From an uncultured Flavobacteriaceae bacterium (GTDB taxonomy: Bacteria; Bacteroidota; Bacteroidia; Flavobacteriales; Flavobacteriaceae), in NCBI GenBank assembly GCA_947500385.1, contig CANMSA010000001.1, positions 372,001-436,000 on the forward strand: a stretch of 64,000 nt of DNA. Direction: 5' to 3'. Made by a program: the position numbers and the translations under genes. How positions within the stretch are numbered: position 1 is the first letter of the stretch; each line of letters opens with the position of its first letter. Below the pieces are notes generated by a model. That model was not told the origin of the DNA. It ran no database searches and worked only from the letters and a program-made list of their open reading frames with translations. Positions 18,535 through 27,106 of this stretch are shown piece after piece.

Positions 18535-21500
18535 CTAATTCTGTGGGTTTACCGAAGAATTACTTTTCGCTTCTTTTGATTTGATGATCGCCAATTCTCC
18601 TTTTGCCTCGGAGACAATTTCGGGATATTGGCTAAAGTTGGTAATTACACTCTCTAAGATGTATGTGGCTTGGTAGGCATCACCCAGTACATAGAAGTTT
18701 TTCGCCATAACGACCAGTCCTTTGCCCCCCCATTCTTTGTAAGCCGCATAATCTTTTGCCAATTTTTGAACCGCTCTATTCGAATTTTCATATTCCCCGT
18801 CCTTGTGCATGAAATAGGCATTGTAGTAGAGGGCCTCCGCGGCAGTTTCTCCCGAAGCTATTTTCAAAACATCCGTATATGCTTGGGCGGCCTTGGTCTC
18901 GTTGCCGGTCGCGATCGCCGATCGTGCAATCATGATCTGGGCATCGCTCTTAATACGATCATCGATACTGGGTGTTGCGAGCACCTTTTCTGCATAAGCC
19001 AATGTTTGATCGTAGTTCTTTTGTTGGTAGTACCCCTTCATTAAATTCGATTGGGCGAAGGTGCGATTTTGACGAATATCGGCTGTGCTTTCCAAGCGTT
19101 CAAGATAAGGCAATGCACTCGTGTAATCTTTTGAACCTATGTAAATCTCACAAACCCGGGTCAGGGCCTGTTCGGCATACTCGCTACCTCCTTTATCCGC
19201 TACGAATTTGTAATTGGGCAATGCTTTTTCTTTTTGCCCCTTCCCAAAATAAAGTTGCGCCAAATTAAAGTTGGCCTTGATCGAATGCAGTCCGTTCGGG
19301 AATTGTTTGATATATTTCTCGTACCCGCGAATGGCCGCATCTTTTTTACCTTCCAAATTTTGTTTATCGGCCGATTCAAAGGTTGCATTGTCCAATTCGG
19401 AATCGGTCACTTCCACAAAATCCAAATCTTTTACCCAAGCCGCATATTCGTCTACCCGCCCCAAATCAACATAGATCAATTTTGCGGTAGCAACAGCCTG
19501 CACGGCTTCCTGCGTATTCGGGAAATCGCGTACCACAGCTTTAAAATTGCCCAAGGCCCTTTCATTGCGGTTGGCATTATAGTGTACCAAGCCCTGCCGC
19601 ATCATTGTCTGTGGCACCAGGGAGCTTCGACGGTATTCACTAATTAAGCGATCATAGGTTTCCAACCCCTGTTGTTCGTTCCCGGAACTGATATAGGTAT
19701 TGCCCAGTTCAAAAAGGGCATCATCTTTTAAGGTCGATTTTGGGTAGGCCGCTACAAAACGATCTAGTTCTTCAATTTTGGTATTCCGCCTATCCACAAA
19801 ACCATAACTCATTGCTTTTTGGTAGGCGGCATAGTCTTTTTGCGTACCGGGCAGTGCCAGGGCCTTATTGTAGGTTTCGATAGCGGGCCAATACTTACTG
19901 GTTACGAAGTAACTGTCGCCCAAACGTACATACGCATCGTACATTTTTTGGGTATCCTCATTGCCAGCGGCCGTAAAATCATTAAAATTGGCAATGGCGC
20001 TGGGATAGTCTCGAAGCTTAAAGTAGGTATACGCCAAGTTGTAGTTCACCTCTTTATACTCGGGGGTTGATCGGGCCTGCGGGCTGCGCTTAAACGCCAG
20101 AAAATTTACCAAAGCCTCGTCAAAGCGGTTCAACAAATAATCGGATTCGGCCTTCCAATAGCTTGCCCTGGCTTTATACAAGGCATCTTCCGCACTGCCA
20201 AGTGATTTCTGAAAAGCCTCGGAAGCTGCGCCATGATCGCCATCTATGAACAGTTCCACTCCCCTGAAATAGGCCACCTTTTGATAGGTCGCCTTGCTTG
20301 CGAACCCTTTGTTTTCTTCAAGAAGTTCCATGGCGCCCGCAAAATTTTTCGAAGTGATATACGAATCTACCAACAGTTCTTGCATTTCCTTTGTATTGGC
20401 ATCATTGGGATACTTCTCCAAGTAATTGGAAATCACTTGTGGTACCGGTTCGTAGGCATTCCCCACTTCATAACTCAAACGGGCATAATTCAAATAGGCA
20501 TCTTTCTGTATCTCCGGGGAAAATTCCATTTGCGATGCATTCCGAAAGGCGTTCAACGTCTCTTGCTTTTTATCAAGTTTCAAATAGCATTCGGCCAGGT
20601 GATAATACGCGTTTTGTGAAACGCTGTTCGTGCCCCCGATAATTTTATTGAATTGTTGAATGGCATTTGCAAAATCTCCTTGCTTGTAGTAGCTATATCC
20701 CAATAGGTAATAGTCGGTATTGCTCCACTTCCCTCTTTTTCCACGGTATTCTTCCAAATAGGGAATCGCATTGTCATATTGCTTTAGGTTAAAGTAACTT
20801 TCTCCGATAATTTTATTGAGTTCGGACTTTTCGGTGCGGTCCGATTTTGGCAGTTGCTGTTTGGCCAATGCGATGGCATCCTCGAACTTTCCCAATTTAA
20901 AGTTCATATCCGCTTGGTAATAGCTCAATTTTTCCTCTAGTAATTCCGGATCATTTATTTGATCAAACCGTTCATTGGCCGCCTCATAATCATCTTCCTG
21001 GTATGCAATATAACCGAGGTAGTATTTGGCTTGAGAGCCGTAGACCTCTGAATTGCTCACTTTACCCAGATATTGTTCCGCTTGACGTTTCTTGCCAGAG
21101 GAAAAAAGCGAATATCCGTAATTGAAGTTGAACTTGTCCATCTCTTTTCTAGACAGGGCACTTTGGTCTACCTTGTTGTACCACTTTAGCGCATAGGGGT
21201 ATTTGCCCGTCTCAAAGTAGTATTCGGCCACATCGGCAAAGGCAGAATTGCGTTTTGTAGAGGTGGGATACTTTTCTACAAAATCCTCCATTAGACGATC
21301 GGCCCCTAATTGGTTCAAACGCACTGCAGCGTTCGCCTCATAGTACGCACTGTTCGCTCGGGTCTCCAAACTGCTACTGCTGGTCTTTACTTTTCCAAAG
21401 ATGGCCTGCGCCGCTTGGAACTGCTCGTTGTTGTAGAGGGCCAGGGCATCTTGATAGTCTTTATCGTCGTGGGTATAAATTTTTGTCTCTTGGGAAGCTC

Positions 21501-21555
21501 CCCAAAAAACCATCCCTAAGAAGAAGGGAAGCAAAGCGGCTGTTTTTTGAAACAT
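18535..21555 (-). CDS. Large TPR-repeat periplasmic protein
   Basis: A 1006-residue exported protein. A signal peptide (ends WGASQ) is followed by about 25 tetratricopeptide repeats running to the end, with recurrent motifs such as AYYEANAAVRLNQLG, AKYYLGYIAYQEDDYEAA, YYLLGYSYYKQGDFANAI and YYHLAECYLKLDKKQETL. TPR arrays hold protein partners. The closest candidate is the barrel encoded 22 bp downstream, which suggests a periplasmic scaffold for an outer-membrane assembly or transport complex. It is divergent from the small-protein/ftsE pair. No catalytic domain is visible. Confidence 0.85.
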   Translation of the reverse strand: MFQKTAALLPFFLGMVFWGASQETKIYTHDDKDYQDALALYNNEQFQAAQAIFGKVKTSSSSLETRANSAYYEANAAVRLNQLGADRLMEDFVEKYPTSTKRNSAFADVAEYYFETGKYPYALKWYNKVDQSALSRKEMDKFNFNYGYSLFSSGKKRQAEQYLGKVSNSEVYGSQAKYYLGYIAYQEDDYEAANERFDQINDPELLEEKLSYYQADMNFKLGKFEDAIALAKQQLPKSDRTEKSELNKIIGESYFNLKQYDNAIPYLEEYRGKRGKWSNTDYYLLGYSYYKQGDFANAIQQFNKIIGGTNSVSQNAYYHLAECYLKLDKKQETLNAFRNASQMEFSPEIQKDAYLNYARLSYEVGNAYEPVPQVISNYLEKYPNDANTKEMQELLVDSYITSKNFAGAMELLEENKGFASKATYQKVAYFRGVELFIDGDHGAASEAFQKSLGSAEDALYKARASYWKAESDYLLNRFDEALVNFLAFKRSPQARSTPEYKEVNYNLAYTYFKLRDYPSAIANFNDFTAAGNEDTQKMYDAYVRLGDSYFVTSKYWPAIETYNKALALPGTQKDYAAYQKAMSYGFVDRRNTKIEELDRFVAAYPKSTLKDDALFELGNTYISSGNEQQGLETYDRLISEYRRSSLVPQTMMRQGLVHYNANRNERALGNFKAVVRDFPNTQEAVQAVATAKLIYVDLGRVDEYAAWVKDLDFVEVTDSELDNATFESADKQNLEGKKDAAIRGYEKYIKQFPNGLHSIKANFNLAQLYFGKGQKEKALPNYKFVADKGGSEYAEQALTRVCEIYIGSKDYTSALPYLERLESTADIRQNRTFAQSNLMKGYYQQKNYDQTLAYAEKVLATPSIDDRIKSDAQIMIARSAIATGNETKAAQAYTDVLKIASGETAAEALYYNAYFMHKDGEYENSNRAVQKLAKDYAAYKEWGGKGLVVMAKNFYVLGDAYQATYILESVITNFSQYPEIVSEAKGELAIIKSKEAKSNSSVNPQN

Positions 21556-21699
21556 AGTGTTCTAACTATTTACTAGAGTATATAACGGCAAATATGGTGC
21601 CTAAGTATATTTTGGGCTTCTCAAAGGAAAAGATTTTCAAGCACCGGAGGTCTCATATCGTCAGGAACTTATTACTTTTATATCAACAAAGCCGGGGAG

Positions 21700-21984
21700 A
21701 TGAACAAGGAGGAGCTGGCACAAATGGCCAAGGACATTCACAAGGATATTGAAAAAAACTACGATCTTAGCGTCCACGAAAAGGAACACAAGATGCTTTC
21801 TGAACTAGCTACAAAACATGTAATGGCCGAATCGCAATGGAATCTTTTAAACGCTAGAAAAGCCATCTTAACATTGGCCGACGGAAAAATTGACAAAATA
21901 CCGGAATTGGTAAGGGCCGCTCAAAAAGATTTTCGGGATGTCATCTATTGGGCAACCCTCGACCGTAAAGATCAAAAACCATAA
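21700..21984 (+). CDS. Small conserved-type protein upstream of ftsE
   Basis: A 94-residue soluble, mainly helical protein with no signal peptide or known motif (start MNKEELAQMAKDIHKDIEKN; charged throughout; ends DRKDQKP). It lies 5 bp upstream of the ftsE-like gene in the same direction, so the two are almost certainly co-transcribed. The function is not recognised. A role alongside the FtsE ATPase is only an inference from position. Confidence 0.7.
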   Translation: MNKEELAQMAKDIHKDIEKNYDLSVHEKEHKMLSELATKHVMAESQWNLLNARKAILTLADGKIDKIPELVRAAQKDFRDVIYWATLDRKDQKP

Positions 21985-21989
21985 TTCGA

Positions 21990-22673
21990 ATGTCAGAACC
22001 TATTTTACAACTACAGGACGCAGTGATTTTCCAAAAGGAAAGCTTGATATTGAACGATGTGACCCTCACCGTAAATCCGGGAGAGTTTGTGTATCTGATC
22101 GGCAAAACGGGCAGCGGCAAAAGTAGTTTTATGAAAACACTTTACGGAGACATCCCTTTAAAACAGGGATCGGGAAGTATCGTTGATTTTGACCTTCGAA
22201 AGCTTAAAGAGAAAGACATTCCCTATCTGCGCAGAAAATTGGGTATTGTATTCCAGGATTTCAAGTTACTCCCAGATCGTAATATCAACAACAATTTGAA
22301 ATTTGTACTCAAAGCCACTGGTTGGAAAGATCCGGTTAAAATGAGCTCCCAAATTGAAAATGTACTTGATAAAGTGGGAATGAAAACCAAGGGTTTTAAA
22401 TTTCCTCATGAAATTTCTGGTGGTGAGCAACAACGTATCGCAATCGCGAGGGCCCTATTAAATGACCCTGAATTGATCATTGCAGATGAGCCTACCGGCA
22501 ACTTGGATCCTCAAACCAGTGTAGAAGTCATGAAAGTGTTGCAGGACATTAACAAAGCAGGCAGAACCATTCTTATGGCGACCCATGATTATGCACTTAT
22601 CTTAAAATTCCCCTCCAAAACGCTTAAATGCGATGGTGGAAAAGTCTTTGAGGTGGTGCAACGAGCGGTGTAG
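21990..22673 (+). CDS. ftsE: FtsE-like ABC transporter ATPase
   Basis: A 227-residue ABC ATPase with Walker [10 protein letters not shown] (about residues 38-46), signature [15 protein letters not shown] (about 142-156) and Walker [16 protein letters not shown]. The length and NLDP segment fit FtsE, which with FtsX controls cell-wall hydrolases at division. No FtsX is next to it; in Bacteroidota ftsX is usually elsewhere. A LolD/MacB-type ATPase is the main alternative, because these families share the motifs. Confidence 0.82.
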   Translation: MSEPILQLQDAVIFQKESLILNDVTLTVNPGEFVYLIGKTGSGKSSFMKTLYGDIPLKQGSGSIVDFDLRKLKEKDIPYLRRKLGIVFQDFKLLPDRNINNNLKFVLKATGWKDPVKMSSQIENVLDKVGMKTKGFKFPHEISGGEQQRIAIARALLNDPELIIADEPTGNLDPQTSVEVMKVLQDINKAGRTILMATHDYALILKFPSKTLKCDGGKVFEVVQRAV

Positions 22674-22699
22674 AGAAAAAAGAAATGAACTAGCGAAAT

Positions 22700-23827
22700 A
22701 TGAAAATCGTAATCGCCCCAGACAAATTTAAAGGGTCCTTGACGGGATTTGAGTTTTGTGATATCGTGGCAGACGGTTTGCGAAAGGGGCTTTTAGATCC
22801 TGAAATAGTCAAAATACCCTTGGCAGATGGCGGTGATGGCACTATGGAAGTCGCTCAGCATTATATGCAAGGCAACAAGATATCGCTACAGGTAAACGAT
22901 CCGTTTTTTAGACCTATTGACAGTAGGTACCTTTTTTCTTCTCAACAGAAAGTTGCTTATATCGAAATGGCGGAAGCTTCCGGCTTAAAGTTGTTAGCAA
23001 CTACCGAATACGATTGCATGAACGCCACTACTTTTGGTACCGGGGAACTTATACGGGATGCCCTTGAAAAAGGAGCAGAGGAAATTATTCTGGGTATCGG
23101 CGGAAGTGCTACGAATGACGGGGGTATCGGGATGGCGACCGCCCTTGGGTTTCAATTCTTTGATCATAAGGGAGGCATTTTAAAGGGCGTTGGTGCGAAC
23201 CTTTCTAAAATTCACACGATCAATGCAAGGGAAGCGCATCCGAGGATCAAAGAGGTGCATTTTAAAGTAGCTTGTGATGTTACCAATCCATTTTACGGCG
23301 CCCACGGAGCGGCCTATATTTATGCAAGACAAAAGGGTGCCACTTCTCAAGAAATAGACCTTCTGGACAAGGGACTACGAAGCTTTGCCAAGGTCCTTTT
23401 TAAACACTATCATAAAGATCTTCAAAAAATTCCGGGCGCCGGGGCCGCAGGGGGTATTGGAGGTGGCGCAATGCTATTCTTAAATGCAGAACTGTGTTCG
23501 GGCATCGACTTGATCAAAGAACTTGCAAACTTTGATTCGGCGATCCAAGGAGCCGATTGGATCATTACGGGGGAAGGCCAGTTAGATAGGCAAACACTTT
23601 CCGGCAAAACGATCAATGGGGTACTTGCCTCCGCCAAACAAAAAAATATATCGGTCGCAGCCCTTTGCGGAGCGGTCGATATCAATAGAGAACAGCAAAC
23701 CAAAATGGGGCTATCGTATGTAAAGGCCATCTCGGAGGGTATGCCAGATCTGAAACAGGCCATCGCACAAAGCGGACCCAATCTATTAAAGGCCACCCTA
23801 GCTTTTACAAATACCCTGGCAAGGTAG
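22700..23827 (+). CDS. Glycerate 2-kinase (GarK/GlxK family)
   Basis: A 375-residue ATP-dependent glycerate kinase. Family features include the start MKIVIAPDKFKGSLTGFEF, LADGGDGTMEVAQHY, LGIGGSATNDGGIGMATALG (about residues 130-150), PGAGAAGGIGGGAMLF (about 245-260) and DWIITGEGQLDRQTLSGK. It phosphorylates glycerate to 2-phosphoglycerate, feeding lower glycolysis. It follows ftsE by 26 bp, but the functions are unrelated. The length is typical and the gene looks intact. Confidence 0.93.
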   Translation: MKIVIAPDKFKGSLTGFEFCDIVADGLRKGLLDPEIVKIPLADGGDGTMEVAQHYMQGNKISLQVNDPFFRPIDSRYLFSSQQKVAYIEMAEASGLKLLATTEYDCMNATTFGTGELIRDALEKGAEEIILGIGGSATNDGGIGMATALGFQFFDHKGGILKGVGANLSKIHTINAREAHPRIKEVHFKVACDVTNPFYGAHGAAYIYARQKGATSQEIDLLDKGLRSFAKVLFKHYHKDLQKIPGAGAAGGIGGGAMLFLNAELCSGIDLIKELANFDSAIQGADWIITGEGQLDRQTLSGKTINGVLASAKQKNISVAALCGAVDINREQQTKMGLSYVKAISEGMPDLKQAIAQSGPNLLKATLAFTNTLAR

Positions 23828-23891
23828 TAATTTTTAATCCTTGTAAGCAGTGGGTTAGCCCACGGGGAAATTCCCATGAAATGATTTTAAT

Positions 23892-23944
23892 GGGTATCAG
23901 TGTACCCAACAGCACTTTTTAAGCACAGAATACCCGTAACTTTA
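23892..23944 (+). promoter_or_regulatory. Candidate operator and promoter of the AraC-type regulator gene
   Basis: A dyad GGGTA-N6-TACCC (23892-23907), continuing into CAA-type sequence (ends AA at 23909), lies 27 bp upstream of a -7-like TAACTTTA (23937-23944). A related site with the same 27-bp spacing to TAGTTTTA precedes the next gene (25083-25135). Neither promoter has a good -33 box, as expected for activator-dependent promoters. Confidence 0.5.
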
Positions 23945-23958
23945 GCATTCCAAAATAT

Positions 23959-25080
23959 GTGCCCGTGTCCTTTAATTTTACCGATATCGTACTCTTCTTG
24001 GGAGTAAGTCAAGGTATTTTCCTTGCCGTTAGCTTACAGCTCATTCATAACAGAAACAAAAGTGCCAATCGCGTACTTTCATGGCTTTTACTGATTTCCG
24101 TAGTCATGCTTTTCGCCCGCATTTCTACCTTTCGTATTCCCGCCGATTGGGTATGGCGTTTCGGTATCTTGGTCGATACCAGTCTGTTCCTGTTCGGGCC
24201 GTTGGTATTTTTGTATGTACGGAAGATGCTTTTTCTAACCCCTCGGGTTCGCACGCTTAACTGGGTTCACTATGTCCCGGCCGGCCTTCACTTATCCTAT
24301 TATTTCTGGACCTTGGGCATCCCATTAAAAGACTTCAATGCAACCTATGCCAACGGAGGATTAAATCTGCAATTTTTCATCGTTGAAACAGCAGGTTTGA
24401 TTTCATTTATCGTATACTGGCTCAAAACCTATGGCCTTCTTCGGAGCTACCGTAAAGAAGAAAAAAAACAGCTATCATTTCAACAAAACGTTTTTACATT
24501 TTTGAGCTGCGTCATGGGGGCCCTGTTCCTATCAATATCCCTGTGGGGGATCAGTTTTGTCTCGTTACAGTTTTTTGGCATTCAAATTCCGTATCTCGGC
24601 TACACCACCATGTGGATCAGTACTCCCATATTCATCTACGTCATAGGGTATTTTAGTCTGCGACAGCCAGAGATTTTCAGAATTCCCATCTCTGGAAAAG
24701 CCAAAGTGGAAAAGGATCGCCTTCAACCAGCAGAAATTCAACAACTTCAAAAACGTCTGAATTACTTTATGGCAGAAGAAGCGGTTTATATGCAACCAGA
24801 CTTGACCTTGAAATCGCTGGCAGACAAATTAAACACCTCTCCCAACAATCTATCATGGCTCTTGAATCAAGTGTACCAAGCTACTTTTTACGAGTATATT
24901 AATCGCCATCGTATCAAAGCATTTATTAAACGAATCGAAAACGAAGCGCATCGAAACCATACACTCTTATCCTTGGCAATGGATGTGGGCTTCAACTCAA
25001 AATCGACTTTTAACAAGGCCTTTAAGGCCGTAACAGGACAAACACCCAGTCATTACATCAAAAATCAACAAGTCGCTTAG
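23959..25080 (+). CDS. Membrane-bound AraC-family transcriptional regulator
   Basis: A 373-residue regulator with six to seven N-terminal membrane helices (about residues 5-235) and a C-terminal AraC-type double helix-turn-helix (about 255-373; SLADKLNTSPNNLSWLLNQV, then LLSLAMDVGFNSKSTFNKAF and TGQTPSHYI). The start is GTG (MPVSFNFTDIV); the nearby ATG at 23957 is out of frame. Such 7TM-AraC proteins are common in Flavobacteriia and presumably pass a membrane signal to DNA. A shared operator-like motif upstream of this gene and of the next suggests autoregulation and control of the lipoprotein gene. The signal is unknown. Confidence 0.88.
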   Translation: MPVSFNFTDIVLFLGVSQGIFLAVSLQLIHNRNKSANRVLSWLLLISVVMLFARISTFRIPADWVWRFGILVDTSLFLFGPLVFLYVRKMLFLTPRVRTLNWVHYVPAGLHLSYYFWTLGIPLKDFNATYANGGLNLQFFIVETAGLISFIVYWLKTYGLLRSYRKEEKKQLSFQQNVFTFLSCVMGALFLSISLWGISFVSLQFFGIQIPYLGYTTMWISTPIFIYVIGYFSLRQPEIFRIPISGKAKVEKDRLQPAEIQQLQKRLNYFMAEEAVYMQPDLTLKSLADKLNTSPNNLSWLLNQVYQATFYEYINRHRIKAFIKRIENEAHRNHTLLSLAMDVGFNSKSTFNKAFKAVTGQTPSHYIKNQQVA

Positions 25081-25082
25081 AT

Positions 25083-25135
25083 AGGTGTACATGTACCCAA
25101 AACGTCGCAATTGCCCATCAAGGCCTTTAGTTTTA
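25083..25135 (+). promoter_or_regulatory. Candidate operator and promoter of the propeller lipoprotein gene
   Basis: GGTGTACATGTACCC (25084-25098, containing the 10-bp palindrome GTACATGTAC) resembles the site upstream of the adjacent AraC gene (13 of 18 positions, including TGTACCCAA). It sits 27 bp before TAGTTTTA (25128-25135), the same spacing as at 23892-23944. Confidence 0.5.
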
Positions 25136-25160
25136 TGGCCTAACAATTAAAACTACACAA

Positions 25161-26099
25161 ATGATAAAGCCCAATTTATTTTTTCGATCAGGAATTGCCA
25201 TACTCGTATTGGCCGTTCTACTGTTAAGCGCATGTATCAAAGATTTTCATGGTCAAGGTGGTAAGCCGGTGAAAGTAAAAACGCTGGTGGGGGAAGATTT
25301 TCCCGCAAATGACGGACTCTTTGTTGCACCCGACGGAACTATATTTGCCTCTAACTTTGGGGTATTCGACCAGGCGCAAGGCAAGTATAATGGTACCACG
25401 GTATATGAGGTCAGTAGAAAAGGGGACATTACAGAAAAAGCAACCGGATTTGAAGCCCCTATGGCAGGAGTTACCGATAGCCAAGGAAATTTCTACTTTA
25501 CCAATGAGAACAACAATGATCTGGTGTCCGGAGTTTTGGTAAAAATTGCCCCAGATGGCTCCTCTTCCCAGCTGGCGGAAATTCCAGGATGGCCTTCAGG
25601 TTTAACCATCGATGAGGAGGACAATATTTACGCCGCTAATTTCGCCCTTCCCGTCATCAATAAAATAACACCGGACGGCACCGTATCAACATTCGCTACC
25701 GATGACCGCTTGGCAGGTTGCGTGGGCATTGACATCGACAAATACGGTAATTTGGTAACCGCTAATTTTTCCACTGCCGATTTCCTGAGCATCGATGCCG
25801 AGGCAAACGTTTCATTAATTGCCACCGTTCCCAACGTTACTTTGGGTTTTGCCATCGGTTACATGACCATCTTCGAAGATGCTATCTATGCTACCGGCAT
25901 CAGTGAACATGTAATTTTTAAGATTACACTTGATGGTGAAATCAGCATTTTTGCAGGTACGGGGGAAAATGGAAATTCCGATGGAAAGCTGTCGAAAGCA
26001 AGCTTTTCAAGCCCAAATGGCATTGCGGCCGATCACCGCAGGAGAATCCTATACATTTCCCAATACGGGATACCTGGACTTCGAAAAATAAAATTTTAA
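25161..26099 (+). CDS. SMP-30/NHL-type beta-propeller lipoprotein
   Basis: A 312-residue lipoprotein (lipobox LLLSAC, about residues 19-24) with a six-bladed propeller of SMP-30/NHL type. Repeated blades read NDGLFVAPDGTIFASNFG, AGVTDSQGNFYFTNENNN, WPSGLTIDEEDNIYAANF, GCVGIDIDKYGNLVTANF and SPNGIAADHRRRILYISQYG. Such proteins bind or hydrolyse small lactones, or bind ligands; I cannot identify the calcium-site residues well enough to claim gluconolactonase activity. It lies 80 bp downstream of the AraC-type regulator and shares its operator motif, so it is its most likely target. Confidence 0.78.
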   Translation: MIKPNLFFRSGIAILVLAVLLLSACIKDFHGQGGKPVKVKTLVGEDFPANDGLFVAPDGTIFASNFGVFDQAQGKYNGTTVYEVSRKGDITEKATGFEAPMAGVTDSQGNFYFTNENNNDLVSGVLVKIAPDGSSSQLAEIPGWPSGLTIDEEDNIYAANFALPVINKITPDGTVSTFATDDRLAGCVGIDIDKYGNLVTANFSTADFLSIDAEANVSLIATVPNVTLGFAIGYMTIFEDAIYATGISEHVIFKITLDGEISIFAGTGENGNSDGKLSKASFSSPNGIAADHRRRILYISQYGIPGLRKIKF

Positions 26100-26107
26100 A
26101 ACAAACG

Positions 26108-26151
26108 GGTACTAAGGGTAACAATCGCTAAAAATAGTTATCCTTAGTACC
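26108..26151. other. 15-bp hairpin between the lipoprotein and SnoaL-like genes
   Basis: GGTACTAAGGGTAAC (26108-26122) pairs with GTTATCCTTAGTACC (26137-26151) over 15 bp with one G-U pair and a 14-nt loop. There is no T-run, so it is not a classical terminator. It may be a processing or stability element in the transcript, or an operator dyad. Confidence 0.45.
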
Positions 26152-26175
26152 TATTCAATCATCAAAAACGAACAC

Positions 26176-26970
26176 ATGAAAACTATCTTAGGAAATCAAA
26201 TCACATTTTTGGCAGTCATTCTGCTATTCAGCATTACCGAATCGGTGTATGCCCAACAAGCAAAATCAGCGTCCATTGCATCAAAAGTAGTGGCTTTGGA
26301 TGCCGAATTCTGGAAAGCATATAACCAATGTACCGTAGAGGACTTTAGAAAATACCTGACCGAAGACCTCGAATTCTATCACGACAAGGGAGGATTGACC
26401 GCTGGTTTGGAAAAGATGCTCTCCTTGGTTAAAACCGGCATTTGCGCAAATCCAGATACTCGCCTGCGAAGGGTAGCGGTCCAAGAAACCATACAGTTTT
26501 ATCCCCTAAACAAATACGGCGGCATACTCACAGGGGAGCATCTGTTCTATTTGACCGAAAAAGGACAGCCCGAACGCTTGGTGGAAAAAGCAAAATTCAC
26601 CCATGTATGGAGGTCGGCCAATGATCAATTGAAAATGGCCCGAGTCCTTAGTTACGATCATCAACCGGCATCGGAGAACAGCTTTAAGGAATCGCTTGCG
26701 CTTTCACCGGAACAGCTGTCGCGTTTTACCGGCAAGTATCAAGCGCCACAAACAGGAACGGTGCATATTACCCTTGACGAAAATGACCCGCTGTTGGAAA
26801 TGAAAGCGGGACAAATGCAGTCAAAGCTATATCCCGAAACCGCTACCCTGTTTTTTATGAAGGAAGCTCCCATCACAATCGAATTTGTATTGGATTCTGA
26901 AGAAAAACCCGTACGGTTCGTTGTTCGTGAAAACGGAAAAGTAGTCGAAGAGGCCAAAAGGTTAGAATAG
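26176..26970 (+). CDS. Secreted SnoaL/DUF4440-like protein with DUF3471-like C-terminus
   Basis: A 264-residue exported protein (signal peptide ends VYAQ). Residues ~35-160 look like an NTF2/SnoaL-like DUF4440 cone (LDAEFWKAYNQCTVEDFRKYLTEDLEFYHD). The C-terminus (about 172-264; LSPEQLSRFTGKYQ) resembles the DUF3471 domain often appended to class C beta-lactamase-like hydrolases. The next gene encodes such a hydrolase without its own DUF3471, so the two products may work together. Enzyme activity, if any, is unknown. Confidence 0.68.
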   Translation: MKTILGNQITFLAVILLFSITESVYAQQAKSASIASKVVALDAEFWKAYNQCTVEDFRKYLTEDLEFYHDKGGLTAGLEKMLSLVKTGICANPDTRLRRVAVQETIQFYPLNKYGGILTGEHLFYLTEKGQPERLVEKAKFTHVWRSANDQLKMARVLSYDHQPASENSFKESLALSPEQLSRFTGKYQAPQTGTVHITLDENDPLLEMKAGQMQSKLYPETATLFFMKEAPITIEFVLDSEEKPVRFVVRENGKVVEEAKRLE

Positions 26971-27077
26971 CCCATCTAGGTTGTTGAAAAAGGTTTTGCC
27001 TCAATATATATGGGGTTAACGAGTGAATGACATATAAGTGACACCTAATTGTCGCTAAAAAAACCATCGACTAGCCA

Positions 27078-27085
27078 TACATTTG
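27078..27085 (+). promoter_or_regulatory. -7 promoter element TACATTTG
   Basis: A perfect TAnnTTTG sits 21 bp before the ATG at 27107. It overlaps the alternative TTG start at 27083, which argues that translation begins at 27107. No good -33 box is present at the expected distance. Confidence 0.5.
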
Positions 27086-27106
27086 TTCCAAACAAAATCA
27101 GGACGA

